Shown here: in pieces, positions 17,509-26,795 of the stretch
Position numbering within the stretch: position 1 is the first letter of the stretch
How the letters are laid out: each line of letters opens with the position of its first letter
DNA from: an uncultured Dongia sp.
GTDB lineage: Bacteria > Pseudomonadota > Alphaproteobacteria > Dongiales > Dongiaceae
DNA: 64,000 nucleotides
Direction: 5' to 3'
Assembly: GCF_936916975.1 (NCBI RefSeq)
Contig: NZ_CAKZGO010000004.1
Location: 434,001 to 498,000, forward strand
Made by a program: the position numbers and the translations under genes
Notes under the pieces: model-generated
Told to the model about the DNA's origin: nothing
Databases searched by the model: none
Seen by the model: only the letters and a program-made list of their open reading frames with translations

Positions 17509-17784
17509 ATGCGTAATCCGAAAGAGCCATCATATTGTTTCGTCTACATTCTAGGATGCCGGACGGCGCGTGGCTACCGGACCTATGTCGGCTGGACGTT
17601 GGATCTGGAGCGGCGTCTGGCGCAACATAATAACGGGACAGGGGCCAAGTCGACTCGTGGCGGCGCCTGGACATTGCTTTATACTGAGCAGTACGAAACC
17701 CGGCGTGAGGCGATGAGCCGGGAATGGCATTTGAAGCGTGACCGGAATTTCAGGCGCAGCATCAGGCCGGAAAAAGAATGCTGA
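17509..17784 (+). CDS. GIY-YIG nuclease family protein (UPF0213-like)
   Basis: About 91 residues from the ATG at 17509; a GTG at 17491 is an alternative. The GIY-YIG core appears as FVYILGCRTARGYRTYVGWTLDLERRLAQHNNG, with the catalytic Arg in ERRLAQH and the conserved Glu in YETRREAMSREWHLK. Single-domain proteins of this group (YhbQ-like) are chromosomal and not tied to introns. Their cellular role is poorly defined; DNA repair has been proposed for relatives. Confidence 0.85.
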   Translation: MRNPKEPSYCFVYILGCRTARGYRTYVGWTLDLERRLAQHNNGTGAKSTRGGAWTLLYTEQYETRREAMSREWHLKRDRNFRRSIRPEKEC

Positions 17785-17813
17785 ATTGAGTTAGTCGGGG
17801 AAGAGGAAAGATC

Positions 17814-17999
17814 ATGATCGATACAGTCGAGGCTTATGACACAGCCGCAGCGGAGTTAGTCGCACGCTATCGCGACAGCGCCTTGCAGATTGCCAAGAGC
17901 CGTGTCGCGCAATTCGAAGGTGCGGGCGACTGGAAGATGCATCGCCGCTCGCTCATGGTTCTCACCGCAGTCGAGCGGTTGATGGAGCAGCCGCGCTGA
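17814..17999 (+). CDS. Small helical protein, unknown
   Basis: 61 residues with a strong ribosome site AGAGGAAAG 5 bases before the ATG, which supports a real gene. The sequence is alpha-helical and charged (YDTAAAELVARYRDSALQIAKSRVAQFE, then DWKMHRRSLMVLTAVERLM) and has no membrane segment. I do not recognise a family. It stops one base before the GTG start of a GNAT acetyltransferase gene, so the two are probably translated together. Confidence 0.65.
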   Translation: MIDTVEAYDTAAAELVARYRDSALQIAKSRVAQFEGAGDWKMHRRSLMVLTAVERLMEQPR

Positions 18000-18000
18000 C

Positions 18001-18585
18001 GTGCGCCAACTTGAGCCGATTGAAACCGCGCGACTGATCATCCGCAATTGGGAACCGCGCGACCGCGCGCCCTATGCCGAATTTCTCAGCGACCCGGTCT
18101 TGCGCAAATATTTCCGCAGCGTGATCGATGTCGAAACCGCCAATCGATGGATCGATGGCTATGTCGAAGAATTGGCGACGACCCAATTCGGCTGGCGCGC
18201 TGTCGAACGAAAATCAGATGGAGCCTTGATTGGCGATGCCGGCATCGGCTTGATCGACGAACCCAGCCGCGCCGTGATGCATGGCAGCCCGCTGGTCGAA
18301 GCCGGCTGGACCATCGGGCGCGCCTTTTGGGGCCAGGGCTATGCGACCGAGGCGGCCGCCGCCTGCCTCCATCATGCCTGGACCCATCAGGGCCTGACCG
18401 AGGTGGTCGCCGCCGCGCACCAGGACAATGTCGCCTCGCACCGGGTCATGGAAAAGATCGGTATGCGGCGCGATCCGGATGGGGATTTCGAGGATCCGCG
18501 CTTTGCCGAGGGCCACTGGCTGCGACCCCATCTGCTCTATCGGATCAGCAATCCCGGCATTACTGGCGCCGAAACACCACGCTGA
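18001..18585 (+). CDS. GNAT family N-acetyltransferase (RimJ-like)
   Basis: 194 residues. The GTG start lies one base after the stop of the upstream small gene; GGAG is 13 bases upstream, so initiation may depend on coupling. The opening ETARLIIRNWEPRDRAPYAEFLSDP and the acetyl-CoA loop GRAFWGQGYATEAAAACLHHAW are typical of the RimJ/RimL-like group, as is the end MEKIGMRRDPDGDFEDPRF. It acetylates an amino group of a protein or small molecule; the substrate is unknown. Its 3' end overlaps the convergent DUF938 gene by 26 bases. Confidence 0.88.
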   Translation: MRQLEPIETARLIIRNWEPRDRAPYAEFLSDPVLRKYFRSVIDVETANRWIDGYVEELATTQFGWRAVERKSDGALIGDAGIGLIDEPSRAVMHGSPLVEAGWTIGRAFWGQGYATEAAAACLHHAWTHQGLTEVVAAAHQDNVASHRVMEKIGMRRDPDGDFEDPRFAEGHWLRPHLLYRISNPGITGAETPR

Positions 18586-19162
18586 GGTTATTCGCTGGCA
18601 TTTCAACCACTTGCGGGTTCGAGAAGCCGTGCGCCAGCGCCAGATCGACGACCTTTTCCAGATCCCTGACACCCCATGCCGGATTTTGAGCCTGCAGCTG
18701 TCGGTGGAAGGCCTCGTTGCTGGGCGCCGTATGGCCCCCTTGCCGCTGATAGGGGCCATAGAGATAGAGCGGGGCACCCGGCTTCAACGCCGCCTGCGCG
18801 CCTCGCATCAGCCCCTCGGCCGAGGCCCAGGGGGAGATATGGATCATGTTGATGCAGACGATGGCATCCGCCGCCGTCACCGGCCAGGGCTGCTCGGTGG
18901 TCTCGAGCCGCAGCGGCGGCAATATGTTGGGTATGCCACTGGAGGCGACCCAGGCCGCGATGCTGCGCAGGCTGTCGACCATGGGATCGGTCGGCTGGAA
19001 GGTGAGATCGGGCAGATGGCGCGCAAAATGGATGACATGTTCACCGCTGCCACTGGCGATCTCCAGCACCGTTCCACTCTTTGGCAGGACATCGCGCAAC
19101 ACATTTAGAATGGGATCGCGATTGCGCTGTGTCGCCGGCGCAAACAGACGTGGGTCGGTCAT
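18560..19162 (-). CDS. DUF938 family SAM-dependent methyltransferase
   Basis: 200 residues. The sequence LFAPATQRNRDPILNVLRDVLPKSGTVLEIASGSGEHVIHFARHLPDL has the SAM motif I (LEIASGSGEH), and INMIHISPWASAEGLMRGAQAAL is characteristic of DUF938. The substrate is unknown. Its ATG (19162) shares a base with the TGA of the upstream hydrolase-OsmC gene (TGATG), so the pair forms a coupled operon. Confidence 0.87.
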   Translation of the reverse strand: MTDPRLFAPATQRNRDPILNVLRDVLPKSGTVLEIASGSGEHVIHFARHLPDLTFQPTDPMVDSLRSIAAWVASSGIPNILPPLRLETTEQPWPVTAADAIVCINMIHISPWASAEGLMRGAQAALKPGAPLYLYGPYQRQGGHTAPSNEAFHRQLQAQNPAWGVRDLEKVVDLALAHGFSNPQVVEMPANNLSVVFRRQ

Positions 19163-20355
19163 CAGCTTTGCCTCGCTTCCGCTGTCGCGATCCGGGCGCC
19201 ATTCGTCAGCGTCTTGTGCACCGGACATTTTTCGGCGATCTCGATCATGCGGGCGCGCTGCGCGTCATCGACATCACCAGCAATCGTGATTGCGCGCGTG
19301 AAGAGGTCCGGCGGGCTCTGATCCTTATCCTTCTGGTGCGCGACGCTGACGCGCAGATGGTCGACCGGCCAGCCTTTCTGCTGCGCATACATGCGCAAGG
19401 TCATGGTGGTGCAGGCACCGAGTGCTGCGGCCAGGATGTCAAAAGGTGCTGGACCGGAGCCAAGGCCACCGGCCGAGACCGGTTCGTCGGCGATGAAGCG
19501 GGTGCCAGCCGCCTTCACCACCACCTGGAACTTGCCGCCGCCGGTTTCTTCGACGACCACTTGGTCGGTCGGCATTTCCTCGGCCAGTTCCTGGTCGTTG
19601 CCCAGATAGCGCGAGGCCCAGGCAGCAATGACGTCGGCTGCATAAGCGGCATCAGAGGGCCGCGTCAGCAGATGATCGGCATCGGCCAGCGAAACATAGC
19701 TTTTGGGGTGCTTCGCTGCCTGGAAGATGGCACCGGCATTCTCCGCGCCCACGGTCTGGTCGATCGGCGAATGCAGGATCAGCAGCGCGCGGTGCAATTG
19801 CGCGATGCGGCTTTTCTGATCGTGCTTTTCGAGATCGTCGATGAAAGACCGGCGCATGTTGAAGGGTCGCCCACCGAGATCGACCGTCGCCTCGCCCTGA
19901 TCCATGAGGGTCGCCAGACCCTCGCCGAATTGCGCCTTCACATGCTGGACATCGAAGGGCGCCCCGATCACGGCCACCGCCGTGACGCTGGGCAGATCGC
20001 CGGCCGCCGCCAGAACGGCAGCACCGCCCAGGCTGTGGCCGATGAGCAGTTTCGGCGCCATGTTCTGGCGCGCCATTTCCTGCACCGCGCCGATGAGGTC
20101 CCGGACATTGCCGCTGAAGGTGCTGTCGGCAAAATCGCCCTCGCTCTCGCCAAGCCCGGTGAAGTCGAAGCGCAGCACAGCGATGCCGCGCTGGGTAAGC
20201 GACCGGGCGATGCGCACGGCGGCGATCGATTGCTTGGTACAGGTGAAACAATGCGCAAACAGCGCAAAGGCACGCGGTGAGCCATCCGGCAGATCAAGCC
20301 GTCCGGAGAGCTGATGCCCGTCAGCACTTTTGAAATCGAACGATTCGGTCGCCAT
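19162..20355 (-). CDS. Bifunctional alpha/beta hydrolase-OsmC family protein
   Basis: 397 residues in two domains. Residues 1-250 are an alpha/beta hydrolase with nucleophile elbow GHSLGG, an acid in HSPIDQTV and His in DADHLL. Residues 265-397 are an OsmC/Ohr domain with both redox cysteines (ALGACTTMTLRMYA and EKCPVHKTL). The OsmC part would reduce organic hydroperoxides, and the hydrolase may release or act on the same lipids. This fusion recurs in proteobacteria and its substrate is unknown. It is coupled to a DUF938 methyltransferase gene. Confidence 0.9.
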   Translation of the reverse strand: MATESFDFKSADGHQLSGRLDLPDGSPRAFALFAHCFTCTKQSIAAVRIARSLTQRGIAVLRFDFTGLGESEGDFADSTFSGNVRDLIGAVQEMARQNMAPKLLIGHSLGGAAVLAAAGDLPSVTAVAVIGAPFDVQHVKAQFGEGLATLMDQGEATVDLGGRPFNMRRSFIDDLEKHDQKSRIAQLHRALLILHSPIDQTVGAENAGAIFQAAKHPKSYVSLADADHLLTRPSDAAYAADVIAAWASRYLGNDQELAEEMPTDQVVVEETGGGKFQVVVKAAGTRFIADEPVSAGGLGSGPAPFDILAAALGACTTMTLRMYAQQKGWPVDHLRVSVAHQKDKDQSPPDLFTRAITIAGDVDDAQRARMIEIAEKCPVHKTLTNGARIATAEARQS

Positions 20356-20384
20356 CGCCTATCTCCTCGAAATCGCAGCCCCGA

Positions 20385-21626
20385 CTATACAGCAACCTGC
20401 TGCATCTGGGCGCGCCGCAGCAGCAACCACAGGGCAATGCCCATATTGACGAGGTTCCAGGCGATGCCATTGAGAAAGGCCACCTGATAGGAACCGGTCA
20501 GATCGTAGATGATCCCGGACAGCCAGCCGCCCAGCGCCATGCCGACCACCGTCGCCATCAAGACCATGCTGACGCGGATGCCGGCCTGATGCGCCGGGAA
20601 GTAATCCCGCACGATGAGGGCGTAGCTGGGCACGATGCCGCCTTGGCTGAGACCGAACAGCGCCGAGACGATGTAGAGGGAGGTCAGGCCATCGAACGGC
20701 AGATAGAAGATGAGCGCCAGGCATTGCAGCGTGGAACCGAGGATGAGGGTGCCGAGGCCACCGATACGGTCGGCGATCATGCCGGAAGCGAGCCTGCTCA
20801 CGACACCCATGAACAGCATGATCGAGAGCATTTCCGCCCCCCGCGCCGCGCCGTAGCCGAGGTCCCCACAATACGCGACCATATGCACCTGCGGCATCGA
20901 CATGGCAACGCAGCAGGCAATGCCGGCGAACATCAACACGCCCTGCAGATAGCCAGGCGCCGTCTTGTGCATGGCGGAGGCCGCAACCCGCGTCCGTTTG
21001 CCGTCCGCCGTGCGGCCGACCACCTGCGGGCGTCGCCGCATCAGCAAAGACAGCGGCAGCATGGTGACGATGCAAATGATGCCGATACCGGTATAGGCCT
21101 GGCGCCAGCCGTAATTCTCGATCGCATGTTGCAGCAAGGGCGGCCAGATGGCACCGGCGAGGTAATTGCCGCTGGCACAGATGGCGACCGCGATACCGCG
21201 CTGGCGTTGGAACCAAAGCGACACATCGGCCACCAGCGGTCCGAAGGTCGCGGAACTGCCCAGCATGCCGATGAGCAGCGCCTGCGCCAGAATGAACTGC
21301 CAGTAATTCTGCGCAAAGGCTGCCGCCACAAAGCCGATCCCCAGCATGCAGGTGCCGAGCAGCAGGGGCACCATGATGCCGCGGCGATCGGCGAGGCGCC
21401 CCATCATGATGCCGCCGACGGCAAAGCCGATCATCGTCGCGGTATAGGGGAATGAGGCACCACCCCGGCCGAGCGCGAATTCCTGCTCGATGGTGGGCAG
21501 CACGACGACCGCGGACCACAGGCCGATGCCGCCGATGGTGGCAATCACCAGGGCGACCAGCAACCGTCCCCAAGCATAGCGGCTGTCCGGCACCTCCATG
21601 GTGCTGCCGCCCGATTGATGATCCAT
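20385..21626 (-). CDS. MFS transporter (oxalate/formate antiporter or monocarboxylate-like group)
   Basis: About 413 residues with 12 predicted membrane helices; starts at 21626 (MDHQSGG) or 21599 (MEVPDSRYAW) fit. The loop 2-3 motif GRLADRRGIMVPLLLG and the repeat in the second half (ASGMIADRIGGLGTLILG) are typical MFS. The layout and the sequence ATFGPLVADVSLWFQRQRGIAVAICASGNYLAGAIWPPLLQ fit the group of oxalate/formate- and monocarboxylate-type carriers. The substrate is unknown. It is divergent from dadA. Confidence 0.82.
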   Translation of the reverse strand: MDHQSGGSTMEVPDSRYAWGRLLVALVIATIGGIGLWSAVVVLPTIEQEFALGRGGASFPYTATMIGFAVGGIMMGRLADRRGIMVPLLLGTCMLGIGFVAAAFAQNYWQFILAQALLIGMLGSSATFGPLVADVSLWFQRQRGIAVAICASGNYLAGAIWPPLLQHAIENYGWRQAYTGIGIICIVTMLPLSLLMRRRPQVVGRTADGKRTRVAASAMHKTAPGYLQGVLMFAGIACCVAMSMPQVHMVAYCGDLGYGAARGAEMLSIMLFMGVVSRLASGMIADRIGGLGTLILGSTLQCLALIFYLPFDGLTSLYIVSALFGLSQGGIVPSYALIVRDYFPAHQAGIRVSMVLMATVVGMALGGWLSGIIYDLTGSYQVAFLNGIAWNLVNMGIALWLLLRRAQMQQVAV

Positions 21627-21803
21627 GTTCCGCGCGCCCCCGGCTGATTGCCCCAGCTGATTGTTGGGTCTTGGTAGCGGAAGCGCCGGGATGCGACAAT
21701 TCATTCCACCGCATGGCAGTCATGTTGCGATCTGGGCTATTGCGGCATGATGGGCTAGAAGTTGCCTGGAGGAATGTACCGGTACATTTGGGAGAGCAGA
21801 AAC

Positions 21804-23054
21804 GTGAAGATCGTCGTCTTGGGCAGCGGCGTCATCGGCGTTGCCACGGCCTACTTCCTGGCGCTCGACGGGCATGAGGTGATTGTGCTCGACCGCCAGA
21901 ACGGCCCGGCGCTGGAGACCAGCTTTGCCAATGCCGGCGAAGTCTCGCCCGGCTATTCGGCGCCCTGGGCCGCCCCCGGCATTCCGTTGAAGGCGCTGAA
22001 ATGGCTGTTCATGCGCCATCGGCCGCTCGTGATCTGGCCCAAGCTCGATCCCGCCATGTGGCTGTGGGGCCTGCGCATGCTCCGCAACTGCACCGCCGCG
22101 CGCTATGCGCACAACAAGGGCTTGATGCTGCCCATTGCCCATTATAGCCGCGATGTGCTGGCAGCACTCCGCAACGAGACCGGCATCGACTACGACGCAC
22201 GTATGCAGGGCACGCTGCAGCTCTTCCGGCTGGCAAAGCAGATGGATGGCATCGCTGCCGACACACAGGTGCTGGCCGAAGCCGGCATTCCCTATGAAGT
22301 GCTGGATATCGAGGGCTGCCTGAAGGTCGAGCCGGGCCTGCGGCATGTGCGAGAGAAGTTCGTCGGTGGTCTGCGCCTGCCCAAGGATGAGACCGGTGAC
22401 TGTTTCAAATTCACGCAAGCGCTGCGCACATTTGCCGAAGCGGCCGGTGCACAGTTTCGCTACAACGTCGAAATCGAGAGCGTGACCCACGATGGCGGCA
22501 GGATCAGCGGTGTGCGGACGACAGGCGGCGTTGTCACCGGCGACGGCTATGTGGTGGCGCTGGGCAGCTATTCGCCGCGCCTGCTCTCGCCGCTCGGCCT
22601 GCGCGTGCCGATCTATCCGGTGAAGGGTTACTCGCTGACCCTGCCGGTGACAGCAGACATGAGCGCCCCGCAATCCACCGTGATGGACGAGACGCATAAG
22701 GTCGCGATCACGCGGCTGGGCGATCGCATTCGTGTGGGTGGGACAGCGGAACTCGCCGGCTACAATCTCACTCTGCGCGAAGGACGGCGCGGCACCCTCA
22801 CCCATGTGGTGAGCGATTTGTTCCCTCAAGGCGGCGACGTGTCGAAGGCTGAATTCTGGTGCGGCCTGCGGCCGATGACGCCGGACGGCCCGCCGATCAT
22901 CGGCCCGACGCGCTATCCCAACCTCTATCTCAACACCGGCCACGGCACCTTGGGCTGGACCATGGCCTGCGGCTCAGGCCGCGTCATGGCTGACATGATC
23001 TCCGGCCGGAAGCCGGAGATCGATATCAGCGGATTGGGAATTGAGCGCTATTAG
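21804..23054 (+). CDS. dadA: D-amino acid dehydrogenase, FAD-dependent
   Basis: 416 residues from a GTG at 21804 with GGGAGAG upstream, giving the family start [26 protein letters not shown] with its FAD-binding GxGxxG. The segments [28 protein letters not shown] and [15 protein letters not shown] match DadA of enteric bacteria closely. It oxidises D-alanine and other D-amino acids to 2-oxo acids at the inner membrane, passing electrons to quinone. The usual partner racemase (dadX) is not adjacent. Confidence 0.93.
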   Translation: MKIVVLGSGVIGVATAYFLALDGHEVIVLDRQNGPALETSFANAGEVSPGYSAPWAAPGIPLKALKWLFMRHRPLVIWPKLDPAMWLWGLRMLRNCTAARYAHNKGLMLPIAHYSRDVLAALRNETGIDYDARMQGTLQLFRLAKQMDGIAADTQVLAEAGIPYEVLDIEGCLKVEPGLRHVREKFVGGLRLPKDETGDCFKFTQALRTFAEAAGAQFRYNVEIESVTHDGGRISGVRTTGGVVTGDGYVVALGSYSPRLLSPLGLRVPIYPVKGYSLTLPVTADMSAPQSTVMDETHKVAITRLGDRIRVGGTAELAGYNLTLREGRRGTLTHVVSDLFPQGGDVSKAEFWCGLRPMTPDGPPIIGPTRYPNLYLNTGHGTLGWTMACGSGRVMADMISGRKPEIDISGLGIERY

Positions 23055-23069
23055 GGCGGCTGGGCAGCC

Positions 23070-23582
23070 TTATTCCTTGTACGGCATGGCACCCAAGTAA
23101 TCCTTCTTGCCGACGTCAACGCCGTTATGGCGCAGGATCGCGTAGGCGGTCGTGATGTGGAAATAGAAATTCGGCACGGCGTGCTGAATGAGAAATTCCT
23201 CACCCGACAGGCTCTTGCCCTGCCAGCGCGGCTGCGAAATGCGGCGGGTGGCGGACTCGGCAAAATCGGCCGGGGTCAGTTTCTGCAGGATGGCGATGGT
23301 GCTGGCAATGCGCGCCTTGATCTCATCCACTGTCTTCTCGTCGTCCGGGAAGGTCTGCGCGGCGGCTTCCTTGCCGATGAGACGTGCTGCACCCAGATTG
23401 GCCGTGTCGCAGGCGATCTGGATCTGGCGCAGCAGGTTGAACTGGTCAGGTGCCAGGCGCGCATTCAGCAGCACATCCATGTCGATCTTCTTCGGCTCGG
23501 CATAGGTCGCCGCCTTGTCGAGGATGGCGCTGAGATTGGTGAGCATCTTGGAAAACTGCGAGACGACGATTTGATGGATCAT
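23070..23582 (-). CDS. DUF1993 family protein
   Basis: 170 residues from the ATG at 23582, with AGAGGGA before it. The pattern MIHQIVVSQFSKMLTNLSAILDKA, NARLAPDQFNLLRQIQIACDTA and IPNFYFH-like AVPNFYFHITTAYAILRHNGV is typical of DUF1993. The family is a predicted four-helix bundle of the DinB-like type, with conserved histidines that may bind metal. The function is unknown. It converges on dadA with a 15-base gap. Confidence 0.85.
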   Translation of the reverse strand: MIHQIVVSQFSKMLTNLSAILDKAATYAEPKKIDMDVLLNARLAPDQFNLLRQIQIACDTANLGAARLIGKEAAAQTFPDDEKTVDEIKARIASTIAILQKLTPADFAESATRRISQPRWQGKSLSGEEFLIQHAVPNFYFHITTAYAILRHNGVDVGKKDYLGAMPYKE

Positions 23583-23727
23583 GGCTGGTTCCCTCTGGCT
23601 ATGAATTTGGCGGCAGTCGAATGGCGGGAGAGATAGCCTATTCCAAGGATGTTGGTGGAGAAATTCGACGAGCTCGAATGACCCCAGGGTGCACAAGGAG
23701 AAAAATCACGCCGCGCATCAAACGCCG

Positions 23728-24654
23728 TCACGCCAAATCCACGCCCATATGTTCCGCCGCATGCGCGACCACGAAATCGATGAAGAGGCGGGTCCTGACA
23801 GGCAGCGCACCGCTACCGGCTGCGGCCCCTAAGAAGACTGCGTGGATTTCTTCGAGTTCGAGCGCCTCGAAGGCCGCAAGGATCTGCACCAGACGCCCGG
23901 CCGCCAGATCCTTGGCGACATGATACTGGGCGAGGCGCGCAATGCCGAGGCCGCTTAGTGCCAGTTCGCGCAGGGTCTCGCCATTGTTGACGATGATATT
24001 GCCCAGCATCGGCACGGCATGCCTGGCGCCGTTCTCCTCAAAGCTCACCTCATTGACACTGCGTCGGAAATTGAAGTTGAGGCAATTGTGCTGGGCCAGA
24101 TCCGCCGGCCGTCGTACGGGTGCATGCTGTTTCAAATAGAAGGGGGCCGCCACCATCAACCGCGGGCTGCTGCCGATCTTGCGCTTCAGCAGCCGCGAGT
24201 CTTTCAGGGGCCCGACGCGAATTGCGACGTCGGTACGCTCGGCCAGGATGTCGACAATATCATCGGTGAGATTGAGATCGATCGTCACCCCTGGATGGAT
24301 GCCGAGAAATTTCGCCAGGATCGGCAGCAGCACATGAGTGCCGAACGGCACCGTGGTGTTGATGCGGATGCGGCCGCGTGGCGCCAGTGCATTCTGGCCG
24401 ATGTTGCTCTCGGCATCGTCGATCTCGGCAAGGATGGCGCGGGCGCGTTCGTAATAGGCATCGCCCTCGGCGCTCGGCCGCAGGCTGCGGGTGGAACGCA
24501 GGAAAAGAATGACGCCAAGCCGCTGCTCCAGCCGGCCAATCAATTTGGCGACGGCGGAGGGGGTCAGGGTCAATTGTCGGGCAGCCGCGGAAAAGCTGCC
24601 GGTTTCATAAACCCGGACAAAGATCTCCATTTCGCCCGACTTGTTGCCCAGCAT
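23728..24654 (-). CDS. LysR family transcriptional regulator
   Basis: 308 residues. The N-terminal HTH (EMEIFVRVYETGSFSAAARQLTLTPSAVAKLIGRLEQRLG) is followed by a periplasmic-binding-like effector domain. It faces an MFS exporter and an aldo-keto reductase gene across 120 bases, the usual layout in which a LysR protein controls the divergent genes. An inverted repeat ATAAG-N7-CTTAT lies just before its start. Confidence 0.88.
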   Translation of the reverse strand: MLGNKSGEMEIFVRVYETGSFSAAARQLTLTPSAVAKLIGRLEQRLGVILFLRSTRSLRPSAEGDAYYERARAILAEIDDAESNIGQNALAPRGRIRINTTVPFGTHVLLPILAKFLGIHPGVTIDLNLTDDIVDILAERTDVAIRVGPLKDSRLLKRKIGSSPRLMVAAPFYLKQHAPVRRPADLAQHNCLNFNFRRSVNEVSFEENGARHAVPMLGNIIVNNGETLRELALSGLGIARLAQYHVAKDLAAGRLVQILAAFEALELEEIHAVFLGAAAGSGALPVRTRLFIDFVVAHAAEHMGVDLA

Positions 24655-24674
24655 GCTATTACCGAATTTGTTTC

Positions 24675-24691
24675 ATAAGTAATGTTCTTAT
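24675..24691. promoter_or_regulatory. Inverted repeat in the lysR/MFS divergent region
   Basis: ATAAG (24675-24679) and CTTAT (24687-24691) form a short dyad with a 7-base spacer, 20 bases before the LysR gene start and 84 bases before the transporter start. It is a possible operator for this LysR protein, by position only. Confidence 0.35.
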
Positions 24692-24774
24692 CCGAACTAT
24701 AGTCCAAAGTAGCGACAAGGGCCATGTTGCGATGCAACGGCCCATCTTGGGCCCTTTTGCACAGGAATGTGATC

Positions 24775-25944
24775 ATGCCCGCCGCTCTCTTCGCCCTCAC
24801 CGCCGGTGCCTTCGGCATCGGCACCACGGAATTCGTCATCATGGGGCTGCTGATGGAAATCAGCGGCGATTTCCATGTCTCCATCGCCAGCGCCGGCATG
24901 CTGATCAGCGGTTATGCGCTCGGCGTGCTGGTCGGCGCGCCGATCATGACGGCACTGACCGCCGCCTGGCCGCGGAAACGCGTGCTGCTCGGCCTCATGG
25001 TCCTCTTTACGGTAGGCAATCTCGCCTGTGCGCTGGCGCCCGATTACAACACGCTGATGGCGGCACGCGTCGTCACCGCCTTTGCCCATGGCGCGTTTTT
25101 CGGCGTGGGTTCGGTGGTCGCGACATCGCTGGTTCCGCGCGAGAAGCAGGCGAGCGCCATCGCCATCATGTTCACCGGGCTCACCGCCGCCAACATTCTC
25201 GGCGTGCCGTTCGGCACTTGGCTGGGCCAGGCTTTCGATTGGCGCGCCACCTTCTGGGCCGTGAGCGTGATCGGCACCGTCGCCACCATCGCGACTGCGA
25301 TCCTGGTCCCCGCGAAAGATGACGTCGCCGGGCCGCGGTTGAAAGACGAAATGCGCGCCGTGATGCGGCCGCAGGTATTGCTGGGCTTCCTCATCACCGT
25401 GCTCGGTTTCGGCGGTGTCTTCGCGGCCTTCACCTATATCGCGCCGGTCCTCACGCAGGTGACAGGGCTGCCCTCCAGCTGGGTGGCACCGATCCTGCTG
25501 CTGTTCGGCGGTGGCCTGGTCGTCGGCAATCTGGTCAGCGGCAAACTCTCCGACCGCGCACTCATGCCGACGCTGGTCGGCAGCCTCGTCTTGCTGGCCG
25601 TGCTGTTGCTCGCCATGACCTGGGCCAGCCAGAACACGGTTACCGCCATCATCGGCGTGGGTCTGCTGGGTGCCGCCGGCTTTGCCACCGTGCCGCCGCT
25701 GCAACTCCGCGTCCTGGGCCAGGCAAAAGGCGCGCCCAACATGGCGTCCGCGCTTAACATCGGCGCCTTCAATCTCGGCAATGCGATCGGTGCCTGGCTA
25801 GGTGGCGTCGCGATCGACGCCGGTCTCGGTCTTGTCTCTGTTTTCTGGATCGGATCTCTGATAACCGTCGCCGGATTGATAGTCACCTTGATCAGCTGGC
25901 GCCTCGACGCCCGCGCTGAATCGGCCGTTCTCGCCGCGGCCTAA
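24775..25944 (+). CDS. MFS transporter, DHA1 family (AraJ/YdhP-like efflux permease)
   Basis: 389 residues from the ATG at 24775, with AGGAA 8 bases upstream. It has twelve predicted helices and the signature FALTAGAFGIGTTEFVIMGLLMEIS of the arabinose-efflux/DHA1 group, plus GYALGVLVGAPIMTALTAAWPRKRVLLGLM in loop 2-3. It is expected to export a drug or sugar-like compound by proton antiport. It is followed 23 bases later by an aldo-keto reductase gene and is likely controlled by the divergent LysR regulator. Confidence 0.87.
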   Translation: MPAALFALTAGAFGIGTTEFVIMGLLMEISGDFHVSIASAGMLISGYALGVLVGAPIMTALTAAWPRKRVLLGLMVLFTVGNLACALAPDYNTLMAARVVTAFAHGAFFGVGSVVATSLVPREKQASAIAIMFTGLTAANILGVPFGTWLGQAFDWRATFWAVSVIGTVATIATAILVPAKDDVAGPRLKDEMRAVMRPQVLLGFLITVLGFGGVFAAFTYIAPVLTQVTGLPSSWVAPILLLFGGGLVVGNLVSGKLSDRALMPTLVGSLVLLAVLLLAMTWASQNTVTAIIGVGLLGAAGFATVPPLQLRVLGQAKGAPNMASALNIGAFNLGNAIGAWLGGVAIDAGLGLVSVFWIGSLITVAGLIVTLISWRLDARAESAVLAAA

Positions 25945-25967
25945 CCGACCCATTGAGGAGAATTTCC

Positions 25968-26795
25968 ATGATTCATGTCAACGCTGGCGGCGCCAGCATC
26001 CCGGCCCTCGGCTTCGGCGTCTTCCGTGTCAGCGAGCCGGATACCGCACGCATGGTGAAGCACGCGCTGCATATCGGCTATCGCCATATCGACACGGCGC
26101 AGATCTATGGCAATGAGGCGGCGGTGGGCAATGGCATCAAGGCGTCCGGCGTGGCGCGGTCCAGCATCTTCCTCACCACCAAGGTCTGGGTGAAGAATTT
26201 CAAACCCGCCGATTTCGCCCGCTCGGTCGATGAAAGCCTCAAGAAGCTGCAGACCGATCATGTCGATCTGCTGCTGCTGCATTGGCCGAGCAAGGATGTG
26301 CCTTTGGCCGAGCAGATCGCCAGCCTCAATGCCGTGCAAAAGGCCGGCAAGGTCAAGCATGTCGGCGTCAGCAACTACAACCGCGCCTTGATGGCCGAAG
26401 CCGTCAAGCTCAGCGCCACCCCCATCGTCACCAACCAGGTCGAATATCATCCCTATCTCGATCAGACGCCGCTGCTGACAGCCGCAAAGGCAGCCGGCAT
26501 CAGCGTCACCGCTTATTACGCCATGGCCGATGGCAAGGTGCCGACAGAGCCTCTCTTGCAGGAGATCGGCGGGCGGCACGGCAAGAGTGCCGCCCAGGTT
26601 ACCTTGCGCTGGATCCTGCAACAGGGCCTCGTCGCCCTGTCGAAGACCGTGAGCGAAGCCCGCGCGGCCGAGAATCTCGACATCTTCGATTTTTCGCTGA
26701 CTGCCGACGAGATGGCTGCCATTCATGGCCTTGCCAACAAGAACGGCCGTATCGTCAGTCCAGATGGCCTGGCCCCGGTCTGGGATGCTGCGTGA
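25968..26795 (+). CDS. Aldo/keto reductase
   Basis: 275 residues from the ATG at 25968, after GAGGAGAAT. The catalytic tetrad is visible as D42 and Y47 (DTAQIYGNE), K72 (LTTKVW) and H105 (LLLHWPSKD). The C-terminal NADPH region is SKTVSEARAAENLDIFDFSL. It is of the 2,5-diketo-gluconate-reductase-like subgroup and reduces aldehydes. It forms an operon with the upstream exporter. Its 3' end overlaps the convergent AraC gene by 41 bases. Confidence 0.9.
   Translation: MIHVNAGGASIPALGFGVFRVSEPDTARMVKHALHIGYRHIDTAQIYGNEAAVGNGIKASGVARSSIFLTTKVWVKNFKPADFARSVDESLKKLQTDHVDLLLLHWPSKDVPLAEQIASLNAVQKAGKVKHVGVSNYNRALMAEAVKLSATPIVTNQVEYHPYLDQTPLLTAAKAAGISVTAYYAMADGKVPTEPLLQEIGGRHGKSAAQVTLRWILQQGLVALSKTVSEARAAENLDIFDFSLTADEMAAIHGLANKNGRIVSPDGLAPVWDAA

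Noticed and set aside
17509-17784. GIY-YIG gene as a sign of a mobile intron or homing element
   Set aside because: It is a lone YhbQ-like domain with no flanking repeats, intron or second endonuclease domain.
20359-21723. 454-codon minus frame overlapping the MFS transporter
   Set aside because: Its product is Arg/His/Ala-rich without membrane pattern; the shifted frame gives a clear 12-helix transporter.
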